Source of the DNA: Capniomyces stellatus
Taxonomy: Eukaryota > Kickxellomycota > Harpellomycetes > Harpellales > Legeriomycetaceae
DNA: 64,000 nucleotides
Assembly (NCBI GenBank): GCA_001661515.1
Contig: LUVW01000003.1
Location: 186,001 to 250,000 of the forward strand
Direction: 5' to 3'
Shown here one piece after another: positions 45,167 to 56,617 of this stretch. The notes beneath the pieces were generated by a model that saw only the letters and a list, made by a program, of their open reading frames with translations, searched no databases and had not been told where the DNA came from. Every line of letters starts with the position of its first letter. Within the stretch, counting starts at the first letter, position 1. Made by a program: the position numbers and the translations under genes.

Positions 45167-48100
45167 ATGTCTATCCCCTTTGTACACTACGCAAGCACCA
45201 AGGGCTACAACCAACAGCCATCAAAACCAAGTCGGTACCAGTATGATTATAGCGTGGAAGAGTCGGTGAGTTTTCAGACTACGCCTGAAGCAGTTTCAGC
45301 ACCCAAGACAACAGCCAGAAGTATTTCGTACATTATCCCGCTAGAAAGCGAGCTTGAGCTATTGGCAGCTGAAAACAAAAGCAAAAATGGCGCTAAAATT
45401 CAGGGCAAGGATGGTTCTAGTAATAAAACTAAGAAAAGTGCTTTGAATGGACACGTGCTAGGAGTAAACGGTATTGAAGTGTGCGAGAGTTCAGGGCTTA
45501 TAGACTTGGCGGCACAGAAATTTGGCAAGAAAATTAACAGTTACAACTTGGAAAAGCTAATGTACACTGGTGGCCGCGATGGAGTGGTAAAGCTTTGGGG
45601 CTTAGGTACAGATGATGAAAAGCGCAAGGAAACTGAGCTTTTGAGTTCATCCGTGCACCATTCAGATTGGATAAATAGCGTTGTGTCGATAAACTCTGGT
45701 CAATCTATTGTTACTGGGTCTTCAGATTTGTCAATAAAAATCTGGTCGCCTTTTGGTGAAGGTGCTGGCAATGTAGAGACTGTTGGGACTCATGAGGATT
45801 TTGTAAAAGCACTAGGGTACTGTGCTGGTTCTAAAAAATTGATTAGCGGTGGTTTAGACTCGAGAATTAGTGTTTGGGATATAGACCAAGCAAGAACACT
45901 AGGCAATAGCTCTGGAGGGCTAAAGACAGCTCAGTCGGTATACTCACTAGATTGTAACGATAGTGGGTCGGTGGTCGCATACGGCAGCACTGATAAGGTT
46001 GTTGGGCTGTGGGACATCAGAACAGAAGCGAACACAGGAGTGTTGATTGGGCACACAGACCACGTAAACAGTGTATTATTATCTAAAGAGGGCGACTTGC
46101 TGCTTACTGGGTCCTCAGATAAAACCGTAAAGCTGTGGTCACTACGAACAAAAAGATGCATGGCTACATATTCTCCCCATAGCTCATCGGTTTGGTCGTT
46201 GAGTTCCAATGACTCGCAATTAAAAACGTTTTATTCAGGAGATAGAGACGGATATGTAATCAAGACAAACTGTTACGAGGACATTGAGATGGATATAAGC
46301 GTGGTGGTTGGAAAGGAAAAGTATGGTGTTTTGCAGATTACCCCTGAAAGAGAAGGGAATTGCGTTTGGACGGCAACGAATGGGCCAGAATTGAACTGCT
46401 GGGTAAGTGGTCTTGATAAATAGAGATATTAATTTATGGAAAGCGCAGCTTTGGAAAAGTCTTGTTTGACAGCACCCAGATAAACCTAGCCAATTGAATC
46501 AGTGCTAATAATAACTCTGTTTAAACATGCATGGATTAGGCTGATGCCAAAAAAGAAGACTTTGACATAAGGCTGGAAGTGGCTCGCAAGGAAATAAAGT
46601 GCAACGAGGCAAATGGGTTCCTGAAAGCAGATATTGTTGACAAGTCTAGATTCAGCGAAGTATTGAATGTGTCGGAGACGGCAGATGACTGCTTGTCTAA
46701 CTCACAGACAATACAGACACATAGTTTAAATGGCTCTGGTACAGAAATGCAGCAGCAGGAAAAGGCTGAAGGCGCAGAGGAAAACGGGGGCCAAAAACTG
46801 CTGATGTCAATTTCTGGACCTGCAGGATTGCGCAAGTTTGTTATGCTTCAGAACAAAAGACAGGTTTTGGCGATCAACTCGAACGGAGACATTTCACACT
46901 GGGATTTGATACTGGCAAGATGCATAAAGGTGTTTGGCAAGGAATGGGGGGGAGACATAGAGTCGATTGCGGATACGCTGAACACGCCAATCCAAAATGT
47001 TCCTATGTGGTGCACGGTTGACACAAGAGTGGGGAGGCTGTGTGTAAACATCAACATGATGAAGCACATGGATGCAGAGGTGTATGTCGACCAGCTGGAG
47101 GATATGGATGCCGAGGTCCGAAACCATTTGTTGAGAAGTGGATGCGAGCGCATGTACGTTGCGCCGTGGATGGTCAAGTGTCTGCTAAACAGCTACAAAG
47201 TGGCCTTGCTGGAACGAGGCCTACTCCAAAGAGACGAGGCAGTTTCAGTGTGTGAATGGGTGCAAAGTAATGTCACTGGCGCAAAAGAAAATTTGTGCGA
47301 CATTATGGCTGAGCACACCGGGTCAACTGTGCCAGAGTTTCTGTTTGACTATTCTGTAGACCTGTACTCGGTGCAGACAGAAGCACAGACAGCAAACAAC
47401 TTGGCATTTGTTGAGCAGAATAAGCTTAAGCTCCGCAACGGGAGTGGGCCGCCTGAGGCAAAAAGCGGGAGCAAGCTAATGGACAAGCTTAATCCGTTTA
47501 AAAGCAAAAAGACCAAAACACCAGCAAGTGCCCAGACATTGTCGAAAAACGCGAATGGCGAAACTGAACAGCAAAACGGCGTTGGCTTGGACGGGTCAAG
47601 CACCGATAATTCTGCGTCTAATCTAAAGCTGGACTATAAAAACCTATCGGATTTGGCTCCAATCGAACGCGTGATAAGAATTCTTCAAGAGCCGCTTGAT
47701 CGGAAAGTCACGCTGACAAACAAAAACATCGAGTTGTACCCTGTTCACGATCTGCCTCCAGGTATCGATCTGGTGTTGTACGAAAAAGATTCGGCCTCGG
47801 TTGTTTCCAAGTGCATATACATGTCCAAGATCTCTAAAGTCGTCTCGGAAACCCCCACATTTGCTCGCCACATTGTGTCAGACAGCCCAATCATGACGCT
47901 GGAGATCAACCTTCCCTACTGGACACACGACGTACTAGTTCATAACCGTCTTCCCTACAACTTCACGCTTCCTCCCAAGCTGACCTTTGCGTTGAAACCA
48001 TACATCACTTCTGAATACCAGATGCTGTCTCTTGATGCCCAGTACAACCGCCTAGCGTCCCACCAAATGCTAAGAGTTCTGAAAGTGTCTGAGTATGTTT

Positions 48101-49068
48101 CAGAATGCTTGGATCTGCAGCTTCCGCCTCCTGTGTACGTCACTGCTTTGGTCCGTGATCTGAATAGAGCACTGGCTTTGGCTCAGGAAGTCACCACGCC
48201 TAGACCTGGCCCAGACGAGTCAGCAGATCCTGGTGAAAATTTCAAGTGCTACTGGGAGATTCTACTAGAGAGGCTAGGTGAGCCTATCCCTAACGAGGAG
48301 AGAGTAGCTCTGCGCCAGCTCAGCAAACTGCCTATTGATCTAATCCCATACACCTTGGCCTCTATTCTGGCTGATTTCAACTACAAGCTTCCCGACTTGT
48401 ACGAGGCTTCCACAAACGTCAACAGCGATCTGGACAACACTGTAGCTACAGCCGGGTCATCTACCAGCTCTGAATTGGAATCTAATATCAACACACAAGC
48501 CGTTGCTGGCTCAGACAAGAACCTAACTCCCAGAAATACTGCCACCAACATCAACATGAGTACCAACATGAATTCCAACCCTAAAAAGGAATATTATGAT
48601 TTGAATTCAAAGTTTGGTTATGATGCTTTAACTAACGGGTCTTCAACTGCCAAAGACCGATACCAGTCGCCTAAGTTGAACCCCAAGGAGTCTACAACTA
48701 CTATCCCCAACTCCGGCGTTGCCAACACCAATCTGCCAGCGTCAAAAGCCCAGCCCCAAACCAGTGCAAATAGCACAGTTGCTCCAGGCTCGGCTGATGT
48801 TGGGAACAAAGTATCCTCCAGCCTTCTACACAAGGATTCAGCCAAAATCTCCAGCGAGCTGCCACCTACCCCAGGCTCTGGAAACTCTTATAGGTTTGCA
48901 TACCTTTGGGTTGATGTAATATGCAAGGACCATGTTGTTGATGTCTTGGCCACTCTTTCTGCCGTCAAATCTACTATTTGGAAGTCATCTCAAGATATGT
49001 TGCTCAACTACAAATGGAAGTCATTTATTACTGATAGAGCTCGCCGCAAAGGCGATTTACCTAAATAA
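45167..49068 (+). CDS. WDR48: WD-repeat protein 48 homologue (UAF1/Duf1), deubiquitinase cofactor
   Basis: Exons 45167-46402 and 46540-49068 join in phase 0 (intron 137 bp), giving about 1254 aa. The N-terminus has the ISYIIP segment and seven WD blades: YTGGRDGVVKLWGL, HHSDWINSVV, TGSSDLSIKIW, SGGLDSRISVWDI, GSTDKVVGLWDIR, GHTDHVNSVLL and TGSSDKTVKLWSL. The C-terminal part keeps LWVDVICKDH...LSAVKSTIWKSS.DMLLNYK, the DUF3337 region of WDR48, which has a ubiquitin-like fold. WDR48 binds and activates USP1, USP12 and USP46 deubiquitinases (Duf1/Bun107 in yeasts). Disordered inserts rich in Asn, Ser and Thr make it nearly twice the human length (677 aa). The first WD propeller is interrupted by a Lys-rich loop. 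Confidence 0.94.
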
Positions 49069-50104
49069 CCACTCTAACATCTATTATATTATTATTGCTA
49101 TATTGTTATAATTTCACCTCCTGTCCTTTATTTATTGTTATTTATGTTTAACATTTTCTTTACTCAATAACATACATTCTTTATTTATAAAATTTTATTT
49201 ATTTTATAACTGTGGTTTATTGATGGTTTTTTACTAGTCCTGCTTTTTTCATTGCTAGTATTATGGCCAAGACAGTGTGTTGGTATGTTAGCTTAAAGTC
49301 TATGACTGCAATATACTTGGCTCGAGTAAAGTCTGCCCAGGCCTAACTGTCTTTACTGTTAGCGTAGTAACCAGATTTAGTCGTTACTAACAAGAATTTG
49401 GTTGCTTTGATATATTTGCATATATATTAATTGAACGATTAATCAAGTAAAATCAATACTGATTAGCCATTTCTAGCCAATAATCAACAGTTTTATTACC
49501 AGAAATAACTCAAATTCGCTTCTTTCGACAAATTTGAATTAATGTAAACACAGCTGACAAGTAAAAATCAAGGACAATTTTCAATAAATAAATAAAAATC
49601 AAGGACAACTGAAATTAAATTATTTGTGTAATTGAGAGTTGAAAATTTATGATCAACTAAGACCAAGTGTAAACAAAGAATAAACAACTGATTAACAAAA
49701 ACAAGACAAAACAAAAAACCTCCCCAGAGCAGTATACAAATCCAAATTTATGTTTACGGCCAAATATTGAACAAAGTCAAGCATCAAAGTTAGTCAAACC
49801 TGATAATTTGCAAAAAATTCTGCTCATACTTTCTTCTCTTATTTCTACATTTAATGTTTAAAAGTCGAGTTATATAGTACTATATTTTAAATAAGGGAAA
49901 GGAAAAGCACACATTGACACAAACACAACCCAGTTTGCTTTGAAAGAGTAGCATTTTGAGCTTTATTTTAAAAAATAAATAATATATATAGTAACACATT
50001 TTATAAATAGAAAAGAACAAACAAATATCTGGTATCAACTAACCTGATTACCCAAACACAAATAATAAGAAAATACACTTTGCAGTAAAAAGTAATAAAG
50101 GAGT
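49069..50104. other. Intergenic, 1.0 kb
   Basis: AT-rich region between the WDR48 stop and the MCM6 start. It contains a direct repeat of AATAAAAATCAAGGACAA at about 49560-49608. No MluI-type cell-cycle box was noticed near MCM6. Confidence 0.6.
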
Positions 50105-53026
50105 ATGTCTAGGGAAACTCAGGATAGTGCTTTCCCATCCAGCATGGGAGAGGATAATATGTTTGGGCAAGGGACACAGCTGACTAGCAGTGGGTTGGCA
50201 CCACCACCGACATCGAATCTGCTTGAATTTCTGAGCTCCACTTCCAACGTTTTGGGGACTGATGAGCCAAGGGGAGGAAACACAAATGGAAATGAAGTTG
50301 GCCAAGGCGATATAAACACACAAGGGAGCATGCAAACATCAACAAATGAGGCCACTATAGGTGAGGTGCAAGCTGATCGTTCACGGAGATTAAAGGCGGG
50401 GCTAAAGCAGCCAGATTACCAGGCAAAAATTAAGGATGAAGCAGCAGAAAAAATCAGGGAAACTTTTGAAGGGTTTTTGGAAAGCTTTACTGGCCACAAG
50501 GATGTTTCGGTTGAACAAAAATTTGCTAACAAGGACGAGCTTAAAGGTCCTGATGCCAACTTGAGAGCCAGATACTACAAACACCCATATATGCTGCAGT
50601 TGATCGAAAACCACTTGAATGAGAGCAGCACGATATTTGTAAGATACCAAGATGTGTTTGAATACGAAGAGATGCTTGCCACGTACATCAGCGACAACTA
50701 TTACAGACTTGAGAGGTATCTCAACGAGGCAGCACGGCGTGTGTATGATCGGTTATATAGAAGAACAAGCAACGAGATAGCAGGGCTGTCTGGGATCAGC
50801 AAAGAGGCATCGATTGTGGTGGTGTCTATTTTTGGACTTCCTGGAGTCCATCGCGTCCGTGAGCTCAGGACAAAGCAGATAGGCAGGCTAGTTTCAGTGG
50901 TTGGTACGGTTACACGAACAAGCGAGGTTCGCCCAGAGTTGATTTTAGGGTCATTTTCTTGTGGGCTGTGTCAGTCAGTGGTTTCAAATGTTGCACAGCA
51001 GTTCAAGTATACCGAGCCAACAATCTGTCCAAGGCCGCAATGCCAGAACCGAGGCTTGTGGAAGCTAATAACTGAGCAAAGCGTGTTTGCAGATTGGCAA
51101 AGAATTAGGGTTCAGGAAAAGGCTAACGAAATTCCGCCAGGGGCGGTTCCAAGAACCATGGACGTGATTTTGAGGTACGAAATGGTTGAGAGCGTGAAGC
51201 CAGGAGATTCTGCGGTTTTCACGGGAAGTCTGGTGGCAGTTCCTGATGTTGGACAGCTGGGGGTTGGAAACTCTGTAGAAACACGGCGGGGCAATGAGGC
51301 TGGTGAAGGGATTGGGGGGCTGAAGGCGCTTGGGGCACGTGAGCTTAGCTACAAAATGTCATTTTTGGGCATCCACACTGCTGTTGAGGGGGGAGGGACA
51401 AACAAGTATGGACAGAGCGTTGAGTCAAGCGAGGAGGAGCTGACTGTTGAGGAAAGGGAGGAGATTCTTGAAATGGCTGCAATGAAGAACACCATCTACA
51501 ACAAGCTGGTTCAGTCGATTGCACCTACAGTGTTTGGTCATGAGGAGGTTAAGCGTGGGGTTTTGCTGCAGATGATGGGTGGAGTGCACAAACGTACATC
51601 GGAGGGAATCAAGCTTCGTGGAGACATCAACGTCTGCGTAGTGGGAGACCCGTCTACCGCCAAGTCGCAGTTTTTAAAGTACGTTTCTACGTTTATGCCG
51701 CGTGCCATTTTCACATCAGGAAAAGGATCCTCTGCGGCTGGTTTGACAGCTAGCGTGGTTAAAGATGAGGAAACTGGCGAGTTTACTATTGAGGCTGGAG
51801 CGCTGATGCTGGCGGATCACGGAATCTGCTGTATTGACGAATTTGACAAAATGGACCTGGCTGACCAAGTTGCGATCCACGAAGCAATGGAGCAGCAGAC
51901 GATTTCCATTGCCAAGGCTGGTCTTTACGCGTCATTGAATGCCCGAACTTCGATATTGGCAGCAGCCAATCCTGTTGGTGGGCGATATGACCGTAGACTG
52001 ACGCTGAGACAAAACATTGCTATGAGTGCGCCGATTATGTCGAGATTTGACCTGTTCTTTATTGTCCTTGATGATGCAAACGAGACTACAGACTACAATA
52101 CAGCTAGACACATTGTCTCGGTCCATCAGTTACGCGACGAGGCTATTGATCCGCCATACAGCCCAGCCCAGCTCCGTAGATACATCAGGTATGCACGAAC
52201 AATCAGCCCCAAGATCTCCCCGGAGGCAGGCCGTTTGCTGTGGGAATCTTACCGCAATCTGCGGCAGGAAGATGCAGGTGGCAGTGGAAACTCAGAGTCC
52301 TACCGAATCACAGTAAGACAACTGGAGTCTTTAATTCGTTTGAGCGAAGCGATGGCAAGGGTTTACTGCGAGGATGAGATCATGCCTAGACACGTTAGAG
52401 AAGCAGTAAGACTACTGAGAAGGTCGGTTATCCACATTGAGATGGATGACATTGAAATGCCTGAAGAGTTTGAGCAAGCCGGACAGACCAAGAGCGACTT
52501 GTCGGCTGCCAAACAACAGCAGGATATGCTCGACGGAACCAAGGAGTCAAGCGCTGATGTAGACTCGCTGATGACCTCAACAAACACTGAAAACCCTGCG
52601 TCGCGTAAAAAAATCACTATTAGACGTGAAGATTTCGACCGCGTTAGGTCAATGGTTATATTTAAGCTTCGGCAGACCGAGGACCTTATTGAGGCAGCAA
52701 ATAGCAGGAGTAAATCCGAGCAGAGCCATGGTGAAAGTGTTGGTGAAAACCTGGGAATGCGTATGTCTGACTTGGTTGACTGGTATTTAAGCCAACGTGA
52801 AGATTATCTGCAGACTGAAGAGGACTTCAACCGCGAAATGATGCTTGTAAAAGCTGTACTGAGGTACCTTGTTGATGTTGATGGGTCAGTGATTACCTTA
52901 AGAGCTCCTACCAACGATTTGAAGTCTATTGATGGCATGGATCAGGATGACTCGGTTGACATCAACGAAGGCTATGGCAAAGAAAACCCCATACTTATTC
53001 TACATCCTAACTTTAGCATCGAGTAA
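50105..53026 (+). CDS. MCM6: DNA replication licensing factor MCM6
   Basis: A single frame of 973 aa. MCM6 is one of six ATPase subunits of the Mcm2-7 replicative helicase. An ~80-residue disordered tail precedes the MCM N-terminal domain (IFVRYQDVFEYEE). The zinc finger CGLC...CPRPQC sits in the OB domain, where GLPGVHRVRELRTKQIG and FKYTEPTICPRPQCQNR single out MCM6. The AAA+ core has Walker A GDPSTAKSQF (about 514-523), Walker B CCIDEFDKMD (about 575-584) and the arginine finger SRFDLFF (about 643-649). The C-terminal winged-helix region is present (VRSMVIFKLRQTEDL ... LVDWYLSQRED). The length matches yeast Mcm6 (1017 aa). All catalytic motifs are intact. Confidence 0.98.
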   Translation: MSRETQDSAFPSSMGEDNMFGQGTQLTSSGLAPPPTSNLLEFLSSTSNVLGTDEPRGGNTNGNEVGQGDINTQGSMQTSTNEATIGEVQADRSRRLKAGLKQPDYQAKIKDEAAEKIRETFEGFLESFTGHKDVSVEQKFANKDELKGPDANLRARYYKHPYMLQLIENHLNESSTIFVRYQDVFEYEEMLATYISDNYYRLERYLNEAARRVYDRLYRRTSNEIAGLSGISKEASIVVVSIFGLPGVHRVRELRTKQIGRLVSVVGTVTRTSEVRPELILGSFSCGLCQSVVSNVAQQFKYTEPTICPRPQCQNRGLWKLITEQSVFADWQRIRVQEKANEIPPGAVPRTMDVILRYEMVESVKPGDSAVFTGSLVAVPDVGQLGVGNSVETRRGNEAGEGIGGLKALGARELSYKMSFLGIHTAVEGGGTNKYGQSVESSEEELTVEEREEILEMAAMKNTIYNKLVQSIAPTVFGHEEVKRGVLLQMMGGVHKRTSEGIKLRGDINVCVVGDPSTAKSQFLKYVSTFMPRAIFTSGKGSSAAGLTASVVKDEETGEFTIEAGALMLADHGICCIDEFDKMDLADQVAIHEAMEQQTISIAKAGLYASLNARTSILAAANPVGGRYDRRLTLRQNIAMSAPIMSRFDLFFIVLDDANETTDYNTARHIVSVHQLRDEAIDPPYSPAQLRRYIRYARTISPKISPEAGRLLWESYRNLRQEDAGGSGNSESYRITVRQLESLIRLSEAMARVYCEDEIMPRHVREAVRLLRRSVIHIEMDDIEMPEEFEQAGQTKSDLSAAKQQQDMLDGTKESSADVDSLMTSTNTENPASRKKITIRREDFDRVRSMVIFKLRQTEDLIEAANSRSKSEQSHGESVGENLGMRMSDLVDWYLSQREDYLQTEEDFNREMMLVKAVLRYLVDVDGSVITLRAPTNDLKSIDGMDQDDSVDINEGYGKENPILILHPNFSIE

Positions 53027-54499
53027 CACTGCACTTTTATTAGCTTTAACATGCTTCCCTTTCCATCCGTTTTATTCTAGTTTACTTTTTACTTTTTACT
53101 TTTTAATTTTCCTTTTCTTGTCTTGTTTAGCCTTCACTCTTATTGATTTTCAGCCTTATGCTTTTTTGCTTTGATAACATTTATACACTTTACTTTATCT
53201 TTACCTAATTTAGCTTTTGCTATATACAGCTAAGCAAAATAAAATACTTGAACATTCACAATTCAATTCCTCACGGCTGTAGCTCGGACTATTAGCCGAA
53301 AATTTTTGGTTTTCTAAAACAAGAAAGTTGCAAAGACAGCACAACGCTCTTTTAAAACACCATTGGACGGGTGAAAATATCTAGCGAAATGAGAAAATAT
53401 GCTGAAAATTAGTAATTTTTTAAATTGTTGGAGATATTTTGTGTCGCCAAAAAGCATTTCTAGCTCTTTTTTTAGCCATAATAGTAAAATCCGGTGGCAT
53501 TTTGGATTGCCTTTATTCGAATAAGACTCGAATAAAGCTACATTACTTGATTATATTGCCTATTTCGTAAAAGCACAAAAATAAATACAAATAGTACCGC
53601 CAGCCAAAATGGAAACCAAACAGTGAAAATTTACCACCAAGAACGAGCAAATAAACACATCGTTGTTATGTGGTTTTTAGTAGTAGGAACCCAAAAAGTC
53701 AAGCTGAGACTTTTCTTTTTTTCCTCTATTTCGATTTACTTTTTTTTTTAACTTTACTTTTAAATTTTACACACTTTTAACTTTTACTCGCTTTACTTTA
53801 TTGAGTATCACCTTCCTTTTGCTCATCTAATTGTTTTTGACTTGTTAAGCGTAGCAGAGTAAGAATCTGCTGAAAGTTGAGGCTAATTTATTACAAAAGC
53901 TTTGCAAATATAGTCGCAATTTTCTAATCCATCTCTAAAGATACGTGTTTGGTTTTTTTTTTTCTTTGTTATTTCAAGATCTATGAAAATGTTAGCTGCT
54001 GAGTAAACTATTAATATCTTTTTAGTAAATTCACTTTTAATTTTTCAATCCACAAACCCCATTAATTTTTTTGCTTTGGGCATCAGCGGAAGTAGATAAT
54101 GTTTCAAATAAATCAACTAATTCAGTTAAAACTTTGGAATCATGACGATTTTATTGGCTGCAAAGTCAAGTTGATTGTAACATTATAAGAATATATAATA
54201 ATACACAAATCATTAGGCTGTATTGTTGAGGGAGTTGAATTTGAAGTAAACGGCGTTGGGTTATGTATTTTCCTCCAAAATACAGTTTCATTTTATTCTA
54301 TTTTTACTGATAGTTTCCTTTTTTTTTTGTTTGTTTCCTGATTAGTATTTATACTTTAAATTATCTTTTTGTGCTCTCGGCCATTCAGGTTTTTTCTTTT
54401 TCAAATTAGCTTGGCCAAAGAATTTACTTTTGTTTCTGCTTTGTGTTGGAGCCTGTAATTGCAATTTTAATTGTAATCGCATCGAAACAAAGAGGCAGA
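53027..54499. other. Intergenic, 1.5 kb
   Basis: AT-rich sequence with TTTACTTTT runs after MCM6. No gene was recognised. Confidence 0.6.
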
Positions 54500-55990
54500 A
54501 TGGAGTGGACAGAGCAGAGAATGGATAACAACGATGATCCAGCCAGAAACTGGACTAGACAAACAAGAAGGAACAGCATGTTCTCGACAGCCTCGGCCTC
54601 GGCTTCAGAGACTGTAACAAAGTGTAATCGATCGTATTCCGACAGCAGAATCTCAATTGCATCCTCACTACCATCAGAATTACCTTCGTATTCATGGCAA
54701 AATGCACCGTTGCGGGTTTTGGCTATGATAAAGCGCCGGCAACTTGCTATTATGAACACATTAGCCCCACTGGCACCAATGGCAGCAAACCTACAAAATC
54801 TGGCTTTTGGGACTCCTTTGACTAGCGAAAGCAGACGAAACACTACCGATTTTGGTGCCCATACCAACAACAGCAACAGCAACAATACTGCCGACGTATC
54901 CATTGACGTAGCAGAGCAGGCTGCCCAGATAAATTCTGACCCAATAGAAGTAATCACCCGCAAAGATTCCATTCAAACCATGTCGCCGCCAATAAATAAC
55001 AATGACAATAACAATAAAGGCGAAGGCGATGGCGATATTAACAAGATTGCTACTCATGACTATGAGTCATATGAAAAGCGAACATCTGCTCTTGAAAGAC
55101 AAATACACACTTTTAAACACGAAAGCGCACCTACTCAGCCCAAATACAAAAACACGCTTAATTATTCTCAAGTTCCGCAGTACGCGGTTGAGGAATACGT
55201 ATTGGATGGATACAGACCCATCAACAATAGCTACAAACTTTGCTTCCAGTCCGCGCTTAAAATCCACAACGAAACAGGAAACATTTGGACCCATTTGATA
55301 GGTACCGCTCTTGTCCTCATTTTGATACCTATAAACATCTTCTACACGTTTCCCTTCCTAGAACAGTCAACAGGAAAAAAGCTAACCGCCTCGATGCAAG
55401 CTGTTATGTATCTGTATCTGTTTTCAGCTTGCTTTTGTCTAATTTTCTCCTCTGCTTTCCATTCGCTCATCTGCCACTCAGAAACAGTATATAACAGATT
55501 CCTGAAATGCGACTTTTTAGGAATTATACTCCTGATAGTCGGTTCATTTATCCCTATATTCTACTATGGCTTTAATAAGATCGAAAAATACCTGATTGGC
55601 TTTCTGGCAATGATAGCAACTCTGGGTTTAATTGCAGCAATCGTTGTTAAATACTGCAAGCTCCATTTGAGCTCAATGAGATGGCTTCGCCCGACTATAT
55701 TTGTCACGCTATCTTTATCAAGCGTTATCCCCATATCAGTCACGGTATCCAATTACGGCTACTACGCCACGAGCAAGTGGTTGTCGCTAAATCTCTACTA
55801 CTTGATGGGAAGTGTGTACATTATTGGGACTCTGTTTTATTCTTTCCGAATCCCCGAGCGATGGTTCCCCGGAAAGTTTGATATTTGGGGCCACTCGCAT
55901 CAAACATTCCATACATTTGTGGTTATTGCTATATTCTTCCACTATGCTGGCGTAGTCGATGCTCTTAACCATTTGCTAGAAAGATCCTGA
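54500..55990 (+). CDS. PAQR family (AdipoR/Izh-like) seven-transmembrane protein
   Basis: 496 aa from ATG 54500; the frame is open 5' to this, but only a TTG lies there. The first ~220 residues are polar and disordered. The core begins YVLDGYRPINNSYKLCF and continues ALKIHNETGNIWTHLIG, the class signature. Further motifs are SSAFHSLICHSE, CDFLGIILLIVGS and PERWFPGKFDIWGHSHQTFH, which carry the conserved His and Asp residues that bind zinc in AdipoR structures. Seven hydrophobic spans can be counted. Family knowledge: AdipoR/Izh proteins act as ceramidases and influence lipid and zinc homeostasis. The N-terminal disordered extension is unusual, as yeast Izh1-3 lack a long one. Confidence 0.95.
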   Translation: MEWTEQRMDNNDDPARNWTRQTRRNSMFSTASASASETVTKCNRSYSDSRISIASSLPSELPSYSWQNAPLRVLAMIKRRQLAIMNTLAPLAPMAANLQNLAFGTPLTSESRRNTTDFGAHTNNSNSNNTADVSIDVAEQAAQINSDPIEVITRKDSIQTMSPPINNNDNNNKGEGDGDINKIATHDYESYEKRTSALERQIHTFKHESAPTQPKYKNTLNYSQVPQYAVEEYVLDGYRPINNSYKLCFQSALKIHNETGNIWTHLIGTALVLILIPINIFYTFPFLEQSTGKKLTASMQAVMYLYLFSACFCLIFSSAFHSLICHSETVYNRFLKCDFLGIILLIVGSFIPIFYYGFNKIEKYLIGFLAMIATLGLIAAIVVKYCKLHLSSMRWLRPTIFVTLSLSSVIPISVTVSNYGYYATSKWLSLNLYYLMGSVYIIGTLFYSFRIPERWFPGKFDIWGHSHQTFHTFVVIAIFFHYAGVVDALNHLLERS

Positions 55991-56617
55991 CTGGTCTGTT
56001 TTTTGTCCTTTCCTCCCCCTACTCACAGGCTTCATCAAAGCTACTAGCTATTTACTTTACTTTAGAATAGTAGATAAAATCCAAGACATATTCCCTGTAT
56101 ACCATAACTATACTTATTCATTTACTTACTTCACAACTATTTTTACTTTCAATCTTATTAAACTTTTAATTTGTTTTTGTTTTTGTTTTTAAATTTACAA
56201 TATCTGTATAACACCACCCTTTAAGGCGATACTGTGCTGAAGATTACTTGATTTTTAATAGCATTTTAAATTGAAAAGTACAAACACAACAAATTTTGAA
56301 AAAAATAATTATATAAAGTTAAGCTCCACGACTGAAATAAACGCACAGCTTTGGGTATATTTTTAAATAAATCACGTATTAGAATATACAATACACAAAA
56401 CACTACTCACTCGTCAACTCAGCAGAGCAAAGCATAACAGAGAATAACAGAGAATAACAGAGCAGAATGGTACTACATCTGCGTCGAGTAAACACTAATG
56501 TAGAGCCAAAATAGCTTCAAATTTCATCAAACTTATTCCAGTAGCAACCATACACCGCCTTTTAGTTGTGTATAAACCAAGACTGATGCTGGTTATTTGG
56601 ATGGCCAAAGCTCCTGG
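55991..56617. other. Intergenic between convergent genes
   Basis: AT-rich. Three tandem CAGAGAATAA units lie at about 56438-56463. Nothing else seen. Confidence 0.7.
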